6,215 nucleotides of DNA from an uncultured Sphingobium sp. (GTDB lineage: Bacteria; Pseudomonadota; Alphaproteobacteria; Sphingomonadales; Sphingomonadaceae). The stretch is taken from contig CAJYHD010000416.1 of NCBI GenBank assembly GCA_913773715.1, forward strand, positions 1 through 6,215, in the 5' to 3' direction. Below are positions 1-5,653 of this stretch, one piece after another. Both the position numbers and the translations under genes were made by a program. Every line of letters starts with the position of its first letter. Position 1 is the first letter of the stretch. Below the pieces are notes generated by a model. That model saw only the letters and a list, made by a program, of their open reading frames with translations. It did not search any database and was not told the DNA's origin.

Positions 1-224
1 GTGATATCGCGCTCTGGCCAGAAGGCAGCGGGGCGGATCAGGATGCGTTCGAAACTCTTGTCGCCCGCCAGATATTCTTTCGACAGCGGCGGGCGCTCAT
101 AGGGTGGCTCCTTCTCGTCGCCGATCATCGCCACCGTGCCGGTGAAGCCGAGCTGACGGAGCGATATGGCAGCCTGCGCGCCCGCATGGCCGGCCCCGAC
201 GATCAGAACATCATATTGCGCCAT
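1..224 (-). CDS. FAD-dependent ferredoxin reductase-type oxidoreductase (N-terminal part, cut by window edge)
   Basis: This is the first 74 codons of a flavoprotein. It starts at the ATG whose complement is at 222-224 and runs off the left edge. Seen: [19 protein letters not shown] is an N-terminal beta strand followed by the GxGxxG/A dinucleotide-binding turn that holds the FAD ADP moiety (residues 4-19). Residues 41-53 contain [14 protein letters not shown], characteristic of the ferredoxin/rubredoxin/putidaredoxin reductase family (CamA, BphA4, ThcD relatives). Such enzymes pass electrons from NAD(P)H through FAD to a small iron-sulfur protein serving an oxygenase or P450. Full members are about 400 residues, so roughly four fifths is missing. 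An in-frame ATG three codons upstream (231-233) is possible, but its purine-rich AGAGG lies too close, so the 224 start is preferred. The electron acceptor cannot be named from the window. Confidence 0.88.
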   Translation of the reverse strand, partial: MAQYDVLIVGAGHAGAQAAISLRQLGFTGTVAMIGDEKEPPYERPPLSKEYLAGDKSFERILIRPAAFWPERDI

Positions 225-296
225 CTGCCCCATATCCTCTGCACATGATTTTCACGGCAAGTGGCAAGATTGACCGGATGGTGCAAGAGGCAGCGA

Positions 297-330
297 CATG
301 AATATGATGGCCGCACCATGTATATGATGA
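297..330. repeat. short imperfect direct repeat beside the tRNA 3' end
   Basis: CATGAATATGATGG (297-310) and CATGTATATGATGA (317-330) match at 12 of 14 positions with a 20-base offset. The second copy directly abuts the CCA end of the tRNA gene. The rest of the 106-base gap between tRNA and reductase (225-330) shows no gene and no convincing promoter. The repeat may be chance, part of the tRNA 3' trailer, or a protein-binding site; the sequence does not decide between these. Confidence 0.3.
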
Positions 331-407
331 TGGTAGCGGAGGAGGGACTTGAACCCCCGACACGCGGATTATGATTCCGCTGCTCTAACCAGCTGAGCTA
401 CTCCGCC
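331..407 (-). tRNA. tRNA-Met (anticodon CAT), probably elongator
   Basis: The minus strand folds into a complete 77-base cloverleaf. The acceptor stem is GGCGGAG/CTCCGCT, the D arm GCTC/GAGC, the anticodon stem GCGGA/TCCGC with loop ATCATAA, and the T arm GGGGG/CCCTC with loop TTCAAGT. Discriminator A and an encoded CCA follow. The anticodon CAT is at 371-373. An initiator tRNA would have a C:A mismatch at 1:72 and three G:C pairs in the anticodon stem; here the end pair is G1:U72 and the stem lacks that triple, so it is not the initiator. A CAT anticodon could also mark an Ile2 tRNA whose wobble C becomes lysidine. The overall sequence looks more like alphaproteobacterial elongator Met, but identity elements were not scored. 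Confidence 0.93.
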
Positions 408-449
408 CCAAGGGCCTCGCGGGGCGCTTCGTCCCTGCGGTGAGGCGGC

Positions 450-478
450 GCTATACGCAGGGGATGCGGGCGGGTCAA
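450..478 (-). promoter_or_regulatory. sigma70-type promoter of the tRNA-Met gene
   Basis: On the minus strand TTGACC (473-478) is followed after exactly 17 bases by TATAGC (450-455). These match TTGACA/TATAAT at 5 of 6 and 4 of 6 positions with optimal spacing. The predicted start lies near 443, giving a leader of about 36 bases before the mature tRNA 5' end at 407. The promoter sits in the 93-base gap between the hydrolase stop and the tRNA, so the tRNA need not depend on read-through from the hydrolase. Confidence 0.75.
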
Positions 479-500
479 CGGGGCTTTTTGCTTTGTCCCG

Positions 501-1349
501 TCATTTCCTGCGGGCGCTCCAGCCAGGCGGGAGCTTGGCGGGGTACGCGGCGAGCGTCCTGCCATCGATGGCCGCTACCGCTTCGCTGACGAGCGGCCCG
601 ATCCGCGTCATGTCGGGACTGTGGCCGCCATCTGGAATGGTAAGCCAGGCGGCGGGCGCATGTGCCGCGTCGAAGAGCTTGCCGGCCTGACCGATGCTGA
701 CGCGGGGATCGGCGGTGCCATGTATCATGACGAAGGGCGCGCCGATCTTTCCCACCGCATCGATGTTGTTCCATTTGTCGGGCAGCAGCTTGCCCATGCC
801 GTCCGGTGCCGATTTCGCCAGCGTGTCGAAGGTAGATAAGGTGACGACGCCGGAAACGCGCGTCGTTGCGGCGACATGGAGCGCCACCGCGCCGCCCAGC
901 GAATGGCCGACCAGAAAGATGTGCGCGTCCGGCCCGACGATCGCTCGCGCCTTTGCGACGAAGGCGTGGCCGTCGGCCACCAGCCCGGCCTGCGTGGGTG
1001 AGCCGGGATTGCCCCCGAAGCCACGATAGGACGCGACGATGACATGATCGCCACGGCCAGTCAGATGTTCGGCATAGCGTGCTGCAATGCCAGAGTTGGA
1101 GCCGCGGCCATGCAAGAAGAGCAGAACGTCATGATCGGCAGGATCGCCAGGCCAGTAATAGCCGGTGAGGTGCAGACCATCCGCTGTGGTGACGGGCAGC
1201 GGACTTGGTGCATGATGGACGAAGGCAGACATTTCGACCGGTGCGTGGTCGGCTTTGTATATGCGTTCCCGGACGGCGGCAGCGCAGCCGTTGAGCAACA
1301 GCGCGCTGTAAAGAACAATCTGGATCGGGAAGATATTTCGGCTTTTCAT
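501..1349 (-). CDS. alpha/beta-hydrolase fold lipoprotein (serine hydrolase, S33/esterase-like)
   Basis: This is a 282-residue serine hydrolase. Residues 1-22 are a lipoprotein signal peptide: basic K2/R4, a hydrophobic core IVLYSALLL, then lipobox LNGC with Cys22 as the predicted lipidation site. Ala follows Cys22, so no inner-membrane retention signal is evident and periplasmic-face outer-membrane anchoring is likely. The hydrolase core follows: oxyanion-type HGRGS (80-84), nucleophile elbow GHSLGG with Ser150, acid Asp214 in GTADPRV, and His243 in GGHSPD, in the usual order and spacing. All three catalytic residues are present. Such proteins cleave esters, amides or peptides; the substrate is not evident. 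The start is supported by AGGA about 7 bases upstream. The gene diverges from the ATP-grasp operon across a short shared control region, so co-regulation is possible but unproven. Confidence 0.87.
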   Translation of the reverse strand: MKSRNIFPIQIVLYSALLLNGCAAAVRERIYKADHAPVEMSAFVHHAPSPLPVTTADGLHLTGYYWPGDPADHDVLLFLHGRGSNSGIAARYAEHLTGRGDHVIVASYRGFGGNPGSPTQAGLVADGHAFVAKARAIVGPDAHIFLVGHSLGGAVALHVAATTRVSGVVTLSTFDTLAKSAPDGMGKLLPDKWNNIDAVGKIGAPFVMIHGTADPRVSIGQAGKLFDAAHAPAAWLTIPDGGHSPDMTRIGPLVSEAVAAIDGRTLAAYPAKLPPGWSARRK

Positions 1350-1408
1350 GGCGATCCTGTGCCATATCCCATGGCCATGTGGAACGTCCGCGCGCGATTG
1401 TGATTTTT

Positions 1409-1448
1409 ATGTTGCATTCGACATGCCCCAACGTCCTAATGTTGCAAC
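1409..1448. promoter_or_regulatory. direct repeat/palindrome in the divergent control region
   Basis: ATGTTGCA occurs at 1409-1416 and again at 1439-1446, exactly 30 bases apart (about three helical turns, the same DNA face). The second copy extends into the palindrome GTTGCAAC (1441-1448). The repeats flank a weak rightward promoter candidate, TTGCAT (1412-1417), 17 bases, CCTAAT (1435-1440). A weak leftward candidate overlaps it, TTGGGG, 17 bases, AAAAAT, reading towards the hydrolase. The arrangement resembles a paired operator between divergent genes. It is an inference from pattern alone; neither promoter is strong. Confidence 0.3.
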
Positions 1449-1470
1449 GCACAACCGGCCGTCCTGGCCA

Positions 1471-1478
1471 AGGGAGGA
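1471..1478 (+). promoter_or_regulatory. strong Shine-Dalgarno deciding a TTG start
   Basis: AGGGAGGA lies 8 bases before the TTG at 1487-1489 and is the best ribosome-binding sequence in the region. The alternative starts (GTG 1379, ATG 1409, ATG 1439) lie upstream of it, and ATG 1502 is 23 bases downstream, too far for normal use. It therefore favours TTG 1487 as the start of the ATP-grasp gene. Confidence 0.7.
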
Positions 1479-1486
1479 TCGACACC

Positions 1487-2896
1487 TTGCCCTTCCACGA
1501 AATGTTTGAGCCGGACGGTTCGGTACGCTCCTGCTACGACGAGGTTCAGCAATGGGTGGAGCGGACAGGCATCGCCGGGCTCAATCGTCGTCTGGATGAG
1601 GCGGAGGCGATCTTTCGGCGGATCGGCATTACCTTCGCGGTTTATGGTGAGGGTGGCGATCCCGAACGGTTGATCCCCTTCGACTTGCTGCCCCGCATCT
1701 TCACCGCGCAGGAATGGCGCACGCTCGATCGCGGGATTCGGCAGCGGGCAAGGGCGCTCAACGCCTTTCTGCACGACGTCTATCATCGCGGGGAAATCGT
1801 GAAGGCCGGGATCATGCCCGCCGACATCATCTATCGCAACAGCGCCTATCTCGCCGAAATGGCGGGCTTCACGCCTCCGGGGAAGGTGTACAGCCATATT
1901 GTCGGCATCGACATCGTGCGGACCGGGCCGGGCAGCTTCGAGGTGCTGGAGGATAATTGCCGCACACCGTCGGGCGTGTCCTACATGCTGGAAAATCGCG
2001 AGATCATGACGCGCATGTTCCCCGAACTGTTCGAGCAGGGGCTGGTCGCGCCGGTGGACGATTATCCCGCCGAATTGCTCAAGAGCCTTAAGGAAGTCGC
2101 GCCGCCTGCCTGCTCCGGCGATCCTGTTGTCGTCGTCTTGACGCCCGGCTCGCTCAACAGCGCCTATTATGAGCATAGTTTTCTTGCCGACCTGATGGGC
2201 GTGGAACTGGTCGAACCAGCCGACCTCTTCGTCGATGAAGGGCGGGTGTGGATGAAGACAACGCTGGGGCCGAAGGCGGTGGACGTCATCTATCGCCGGA
2301 TCGACGACGAATATATCGATCCACTGGTTTTCCGCCCTGACAGCCTGCTCGGCATCCCTGGCATCTTTAATGTTTATCGCAATGGCGGCGTCACGCTGGC
2401 GTCCGCGCCGGGTTCGGGCATCGCCGACGACAAGGCGGTCTATATTTATGTGCCGGAGATGATCCGCTTCTATCTGGGGGAGAAGCCGATCCTCGACAAT
2501 ATCCAGACGTGGCAATGCGGCAAGCCCGACGAACTCGCCTATGTGCTGGAGAACCTCCACGAACTGGTGGCGAAGGAAGTCCATGGTTCGGGCGGCTACG
2601 GCATGCTGATCGGTCCAAAGTCCACGCGTGACGAGATCGCCGCCTATGCCGAGCGGATTAAGGCCAATCCCGGCGAGTTCATCGCGCAGCCGACGCTCGA
2701 CCTGTCGACCGTGCCGACACTGGGGCCGGCATCGGTGGTCGGCCGTCACGCGGACTTCCGCCCCTATTGCCTGGTCGGCAAGCAGATCCGGCTGGTACCG
2801 GGTGGCCTCACCCGCGTCGCGCTGACCGAAGGATCGCTGGTGGTGAACTCCAGTCAGGGCGGCGGGGTGAAGGACACATGGGTGTTGCAGGACTGA
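1487..2896 (+). CDS. circularly permuted ATP-grasp amidoligase-family protein (COG2308, DUF404/DUF407)
   Basis: This 469-residue cytosolic protein is the first gene of the operon. The family is predicted to use ATP to activate a carboxylate and join it to an amine, making an amide or peptide bond; the substrate is unknown. Family signatures, counted from the TTG start: MFEPDGSVR near the N-terminus (6-14), EDNCRTPSGVSYMLENR (155-171), YRRIDDEYIDPLVFRPDSLLG (269-289), ADDKAVYIYVPEMIRFYLGE (313-332), the glycine-rich KEVHGSGGYG (363-372, probable nucleotide loop), DFRPY (423-427) and SSQGGGVKDTWVL (455-467). The length fits the stand-alone short type of the family. The frame is open back to a GTG at 1379 (505 residues), but those extra 36 residues look unlike the family and overlap the presumed promoter, so the TTG with its strong ribosome-binding site is chosen. 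The alpha-E gene follows after 25 bases. Family assignment is firm; the reaction is inferred. Confidence 0.9.
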   Translation: MPFHEMFEPDGSVRSCYDEVQQWVERTGIAGLNRRLDEAEAIFRRIGITFAVYGEGGDPERLIPFDLLPRIFTAQEWRTLDRGIRQRARALNAFLHDVYHRGEIVKAGIMPADIIYRNSAYLAEMAGFTPPGKVYSHIVGIDIVRTGPGSFEVLEDNCRTPSGVSYMLENREIMTRMFPELFEQGLVAPVDDYPAELLKSLKEVAPPACSGDPVVVVLTPGSLNSAYYEHSFLADLMGVELVEPADLFVDEGRVWMKTTLGPKAVDVIYRRIDDEYIDPLVFRPDSLLGIPGIFNVYRNGGVTLASAPGSGIADDKAVYIYVPEMIRFYLGEKPILDNIQTWQCGKPDELAYVLENLHELVAKEVHGSGGYGMLIGPKSTRDEIAAYAERIKANPGEFIAQPTLDLSTVPTLGPASVVGRHADFRPYCLVGKQIRLVPGGLTRVALTEGSLVVNSSQGGGVKDTWVLQD

Positions 2897-2921
2897 TGAT
2901 GATCGACGCAGGAACCCCATC

Positions 2922-3854
2922 ATGCTGAGCCGCACTGCTGAGAACCTGTTCTGGATGGCGCGCTATATGGAACGGGCGGAGGCGACTGCGCGGCTGCTGA
3001 CCATGGGGCAACGCATGGCGATCCTGCCGGGGGCGCATCATCGCGACGAATGGCGTTCGGTCGTGCGGGCGGCGGGGGCAGGCAAGCGCTTTGCTGAGGG
3101 GACGGTGGTCAGCGAAAGTGACGCGGTCGATTTCTTGATGCTCGATCCCGACAATGGCAGCTCGATACGATCCTGCCTGCTGAAAGCGCGCGCCAACGCA
3201 AAATCGGCCCGCACGATGCTGACGCAGGACATGTGGGAAGCGCTGAACGATGGCTGGCGCAAGCTCGACAGCTATGACGTCGCCGAAGCGCGGCAGCAGC
3301 TTCCCGCGCTGATCGACTGGGTGAAGACGCGCGTCATGACCTTTCGCGGGGCTACGCATTCGGGGCAGTTGCGCAATGAAGGGCATGACTTTCTGCGTGC
3401 CGGATCGGCGCTGGAGCGAGCGCAGATGACGTTGCGGCTGCTGGACGTCAAATATTATGTCCTGCTTCCAGAAACCGAAGTGATCGGTGGCAACCGCGAT
3501 CATTATCAATGGACGTCGGTACTGTACGCGCTGTCGGGCGCGCGCGCCTATCACCATATCTACGGCGGCACTTACACGCCGTGGCAGATCACCGACTTCC
3601 TGATGCTCAACCGCATGTTCCCGAGGAGCGTGGCTTACTGCTACGATCAACTGGCGTACCGGCTCAATCGGTTGGCGGGCTGGCACAATGGCCGTGGGCC
3701 AGCGCATGACACCGTGCGCGACATGGTGAGCGCGCTGGAAAAGCTCGACAGCGGTGAGATTTTCCGTGTTGGCTTGCACGAGACGGTCCAGGATGGCCTG
3801 GCGATGACCAACCGGCTTGGCCATGAAGTGGCGCAGACTTATCATTTCGGCTGA
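2922..3854 (+). CDS. alpha-E domain protein (DUF403, COG2307)
   Basis: This 310-residue, mostly helical protein opens with MLSRTAENLFWMARYMERAE, the hallmark N-terminus of the alpha-E family. Further family blocks are LDPDNGSSIRSCLLKARANA (74-93), followed by KSARTMLTQDMWEALN (94-109), then ERAQMTLRLLDVKYYVLLP (165-183), and a C-terminal region with PRSVAYCYDQL (234-244). No signal peptide or membrane segment is seen, so it should be cytosolic. Alpha-E proteins are nearly always encoded beside, and sometimes fused to, the permuted ATP-grasp protein. They are taken to act with it as a partner or accessory catalytic subunit, but no biochemical role is established that could be read from sequence. 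The gene begins 25 bases after the ATP-grasp stop with AGGA upstream, and the transglutaminase gene begins 27 bases after its stop, consistent with one transcript. Confidence 0.92.
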   Translation: MLSRTAENLFWMARYMERAEATARLLTMGQRMAILPGAHHRDEWRSVVRAAGAGKRFAEGTVVSESDAVDFLMLDPDNGSSIRSCLLKARANAKSARTMLTQDMWEALNDGWRKLDSYDVAEARQQLPALIDWVKTRVMTFRGATHSGQLRNEGHDFLRAGSALERAQMTLRLLDVKYYVLLPETEVIGGNRDHYQWTSVLYALSGARAYHHIYGGTYTPWQITDFLMLNRMFPRSVAYCYDQLAYRLNRLAGWHNGRGPAHDTVRDMVSALEKLDSGEIFRVGLHETVQDGLAMTNRLGHEVAQTYHFG

Positions 3855-3881
3855 ACGCAAAAGGGGCTAGAGAGCCGACCC

Positions 3882-4757
3882 ATGAAACTGCTCGTCCGCC
3901 ATCAGACCGTCTATCGTTACCCGCCATCTACGGGGCGCGTATCGATGCGGTTGAAGCTGATGCCGGTCGATACGTCCGCGCAGACGGTCGAGGAATGGCA
4001 GGTCAGCATCAACGGCGAGGCTGTCGAGGGCTTCCAACGCAACAGCCATGGCGAGATGGAGGCGATCTGGCTACGGCGCGAGCCGATCGACAGCGCCGTG
4101 ATCGTCGCCGAAGGACTGGTCGAAACGCGCGAGACGCATGGCGTCGTCGGCCATCTGAAAACGCCGGTCGATCCCCGCTACTTCCTGCGCGACACGGCGC
4201 TCACCCGCGTGTCACCAGGGATCGAGGCTTTGGCCAAGAGCGTGTCCGCACAGGATGGACAGCTTTCCGCGCTCCATGCCTTGTCGGCGGCGGTGCGGGA
4301 TGCGGTGGCTTATCGCGCGGGCGTGACGACATCTGAAACGAGCGCGGCGGATGCCTTCGCGCTCGGTGCGGGCGTGTGTCAGGACCATGCGCAGGTCTTC
4401 ATCGCGGCAACGCGCGCCATCGATATTCCCGCCCGCTATGTCTCGGGCTATCTGCTCGCGGGAGCGGACGACGCTCTTTACGAAACGCATGGCTGGGCGG
4501 AAGCCTATCTGAACGATCTCGGCTGGATCGGCTTCGACCCATCCAACCGCGTTTGCGTCACCGAACGCTATTTGCGTCTCGCCAGCGGACTGGACGCCAA
4601 TGAGGCTGCGCCGATCCGTGGCTCTGTTACCGTATCGGGCGATGTCTGGGTCGATGCCGACGTTCGGATCGCACAGGCGGAAGAAGGGGTGGAGCAGCGG
4701 CAGTTGCAGAAACAGCAGCAGCAGACTAACGCCCTTCCTCTGTCACGAAAGCAATAA
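3882..4757 (+). CDS. transglutaminase-like cysteine enzyme with N-terminal bacterial transglutaminase domain (COG1305)
   Basis: This 291-residue protein has two parts. An N-terminal beta-rich bacterial transglutaminase domain (about 1-85) begins MKLLVRHQTVYRYP and includes RLKLMPVD. A papain-fold transglutaminase core (about 120-225) follows. The catalytic triad is complete: Cys166 in GAGVCQDHAQ, His203 in ETHGWAEAY, Asp219 in GFDPSNR. Such enzymes form, exchange or hydrolyse amide bonds; bacterial members are often proteases or amidases rather than cross-linkers. No signal peptide is present, so cytosolic action is expected, matching its neighbours. The last 28 residues are unusual: glutamine-rich (EQRQLQKQQQQ, 271-281), charged and probably disordered, beyond the usual domain end. 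The gene sits 27 bases after alpha-E and 15 before Anbu, with AAAGGGG upstream of its ATG. The fold is certain; reaction and substrate are not. Confidence 0.93.
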   Translation: MKLLVRHQTVYRYPPSTGRVSMRLKLMPVDTSAQTVEEWQVSINGEAVEGFQRNSHGEMEAIWLRREPIDSAVIVAEGLVETRETHGVVGHLKTPVDPRYFLRDTALTRVSPGIEALAKSVSAQDGQLSALHALSAAVRDAVAYRAGVTTSETSAADAFALGAGVCQDHAQVFIAATRAIDIPARYVSGYLLAGADDALYETHGWAEAYLNDLGWIGFDPSNRVCVTERYLRLASGLDANEAAPIRGSVTVSGDVWVDADVRIAQAEEGVEQRQLQKQQQQTNALPLSRKQ

Positions 4758-4772
4758 GCGGGAACGGGGTAG

Positions 4773-5510
4773 ATGACCTATTGCGTCGCGGTGCGCGTGG
4801 ACCAGGGGCTGGTCATGCTGTCGGACACCCGCACCAATGCGGGCATGGACAATATCGCCCGCTTTCGGAAGAGCTTCACCTATTCCAACCCCGGCGAACG
4901 GGCGATTACGCTGCTCTGTTCGGGCAATCTGTCGATCACGCAGGGGGTGAAGACGCGGATCAGCAAGGCGATCAAGGATTCGCTTGTCGATCCGCAGGTC
5001 GAAACCATCCTCAATTGCCCGACGATGCACCGCGTCGCTCAGATCGTGGGCGACGGCATGCGCGACATGCAGGGGCGCTATCGCGAGCAGATCGAGATGG
5101 GCGGATCGGGCGCGGGCGCATCGATCATGATCGCGGGGCAGCGCAAGGGCGGGAAACCGCGCCTCTACCTCGTCTATTCGGCGGGCAACTTCATCGAGGC
5201 GACCGAAGACACGCCCTTCTTCCAAATTGGCGAGCATAAATATGGCAAGCCGATATTGGACCGCATCATCAAGCGGGAGACGACGCTGGAGGAAGCGACC
5301 AAGGCTGTGTTGGTGTCGATGGATTCGACGCTGCGATCGAACCTGTCCGTCGGCATGCCGCTCGACCTGACGGTCATCGAGCGTGACGCCTTCGACTTCC
5401 GCGTCCGCACTCGGATCGAGCCGGACGACGAGCAGTTCGCGATGATCTCGCAAAGCTGGGGTGCAGCGTTGCGCAAGGGGTTCGAGGATCTGCCGAATGT
5501 ATTGGACTGA
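4773..5510 (+). CDS. Anbu-type proteasome-related peptidase (COG3484)
   Basis: This 245-residue protein belongs to Anbu, a bacterial branch of the proteasome beta/HslV N-terminal-nucleophile fold. It begins MTYCVAVRVDQGLVMLSDTR. Removal of Met1 would expose Thr as residue 1; Asp17 (SDTRT) and Lys32 (RFRKSF) then lie where proteasome catalytic Asp17/Lys33 are expected. Other Anbu features are RTNAGMDNIARFRK (20-33), GERAITLLCSGNLS (41-54), the glycine/serine turn GGSGAGAS (110-117), YSAGNFIEAT (135-144) and SVGMPLDL near 190-200. The length is normal for Anbu and longer than HslV (about 175). There is no signal peptide. It is the last gene of the operon, 15 bases after the transglutaminase stop. 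Anbu genes typically accompany this ATP-grasp/alpha-E/transglutaminase set; its natural substrate is unresolved and proteolytic activity cannot be assumed. No HslU-like ATPase is in the window. Confidence 0.93.
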   Translation: MTYCVAVRVDQGLVMLSDTRTNAGMDNIARFRKSFTYSNPGERAITLLCSGNLSITQGVKTRISKAIKDSLVDPQVETILNCPTMHRVAQIVGDGMRDMQGRYREQIEMGGSGAGASIMIAGQRKGGKPRLYLVYSAGNFIEATEDTPFFQIGEHKYGKPILDRIIKRETTLEEATKAVLVSMDSTLRSNLSVGMPLDLTVIERDAFDFRVRTRIEPDDEQFAMISQSWGAALRKGFEDLPNVLD

Positions 5511-5542
5511 AGGACATCTGTCCTATTTGGGCGTTTGACGCC
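5511..5542 (+). terminator. possible operon 3' end hairpins after Anbu
   Basis: Immediately after the Anbu stop codon AGGAC-ATCT-GTCCT (5511-5524 including an outer A:T-type pair) can form a small hairpin followed by ATTTGG. GGCGT-TTG-ACGCC (5530-5542) forms a second one followed by ATTCTGG. Both stems are short and neither has a real U-run, so intrinsic termination is weakly supported at best. Confidence 0.22.
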
Positions 5543-5618
5543 ATTCTGGTTAAGCCGACATTCCGATAGGAACAGGTGCTCGTAACTAAATTTCGTGTTT
5601 TGCGGGAAAAGTGCGAAG

Positions 5619-5646
5619 TTAAGGGGCGGTCGCTGACGCCCGCCCC
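5619..5646 (-). terminator. GC-rich hairpin terminator of the alcohol dehydrogenase gene
   Basis: GGGGCGG (5623-5629) and CCGCCCC (5640-5646) form a perfect 7-pair stem around a 10-base loop, starting 7 bases beyond the dehydrogenase stop. On the minus strand the stem is followed by TTAACTT, a short T-rich tail. The position and GC-rich stem fit an intrinsic terminator; the weak tail lowers certainty. The hairpin could also stop rightward transcripts from the Anbu operon, as the two units converge here. Confidence 0.5.
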
Positions 5647-5653
5647 TCAATAG

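Noticed and set aside
331..407. Initiator tRNA-fMet
   Set aside because: It lacks the unpaired 1:72 end and the three consecutive G:C pairs in the anticodon stem that mark initiators.
481..504. Intrinsic terminator for the hydrolase at its stop codon
   Set aside because: CGGG/CCCG arms around a T-rich loop are present, but the stem is only about four pairs and no T-run follows on the minus strand.
1370..1379. Palindrome CATGGCCATG upstream of the hydrolase start
   Set aside because: A 10-base palindrome of common bases, unrelated to the nearby direct repeat and without further support as an operator.
1436..2935. 499-codon open frame antisense to the ATP-grasp gene
   Set aside because: It mirrors the real gene. 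High GC at third positions suppresses stops on the opposite strand, and its translation is an Arg/His/Asp/Ala-rich string with no recognisable domain, whereas the plus strand carries clear family motifs.
2808..3860. 350-codon open frame antisense to the alpha-E gene
   Set aside because: It is the same kind of GC-driven shadow. It spans the end of one real gene and almost all of the next, and shows no domain signature.
4743..5453. 236-codon open frame antisense to Anbu
   Set aside because: Its low-complexity Arg/His/Asp-rich translation has no motif, while the plus strand is unmistakably Anbu.
5174..5650. 158-codon minus-strand frame across the Anbu end and the junction
   Set aside because: Mostly antisense to Anbu and runs through the hairpin-rich junction. 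No ribosome-binding support or recognisable protein features.
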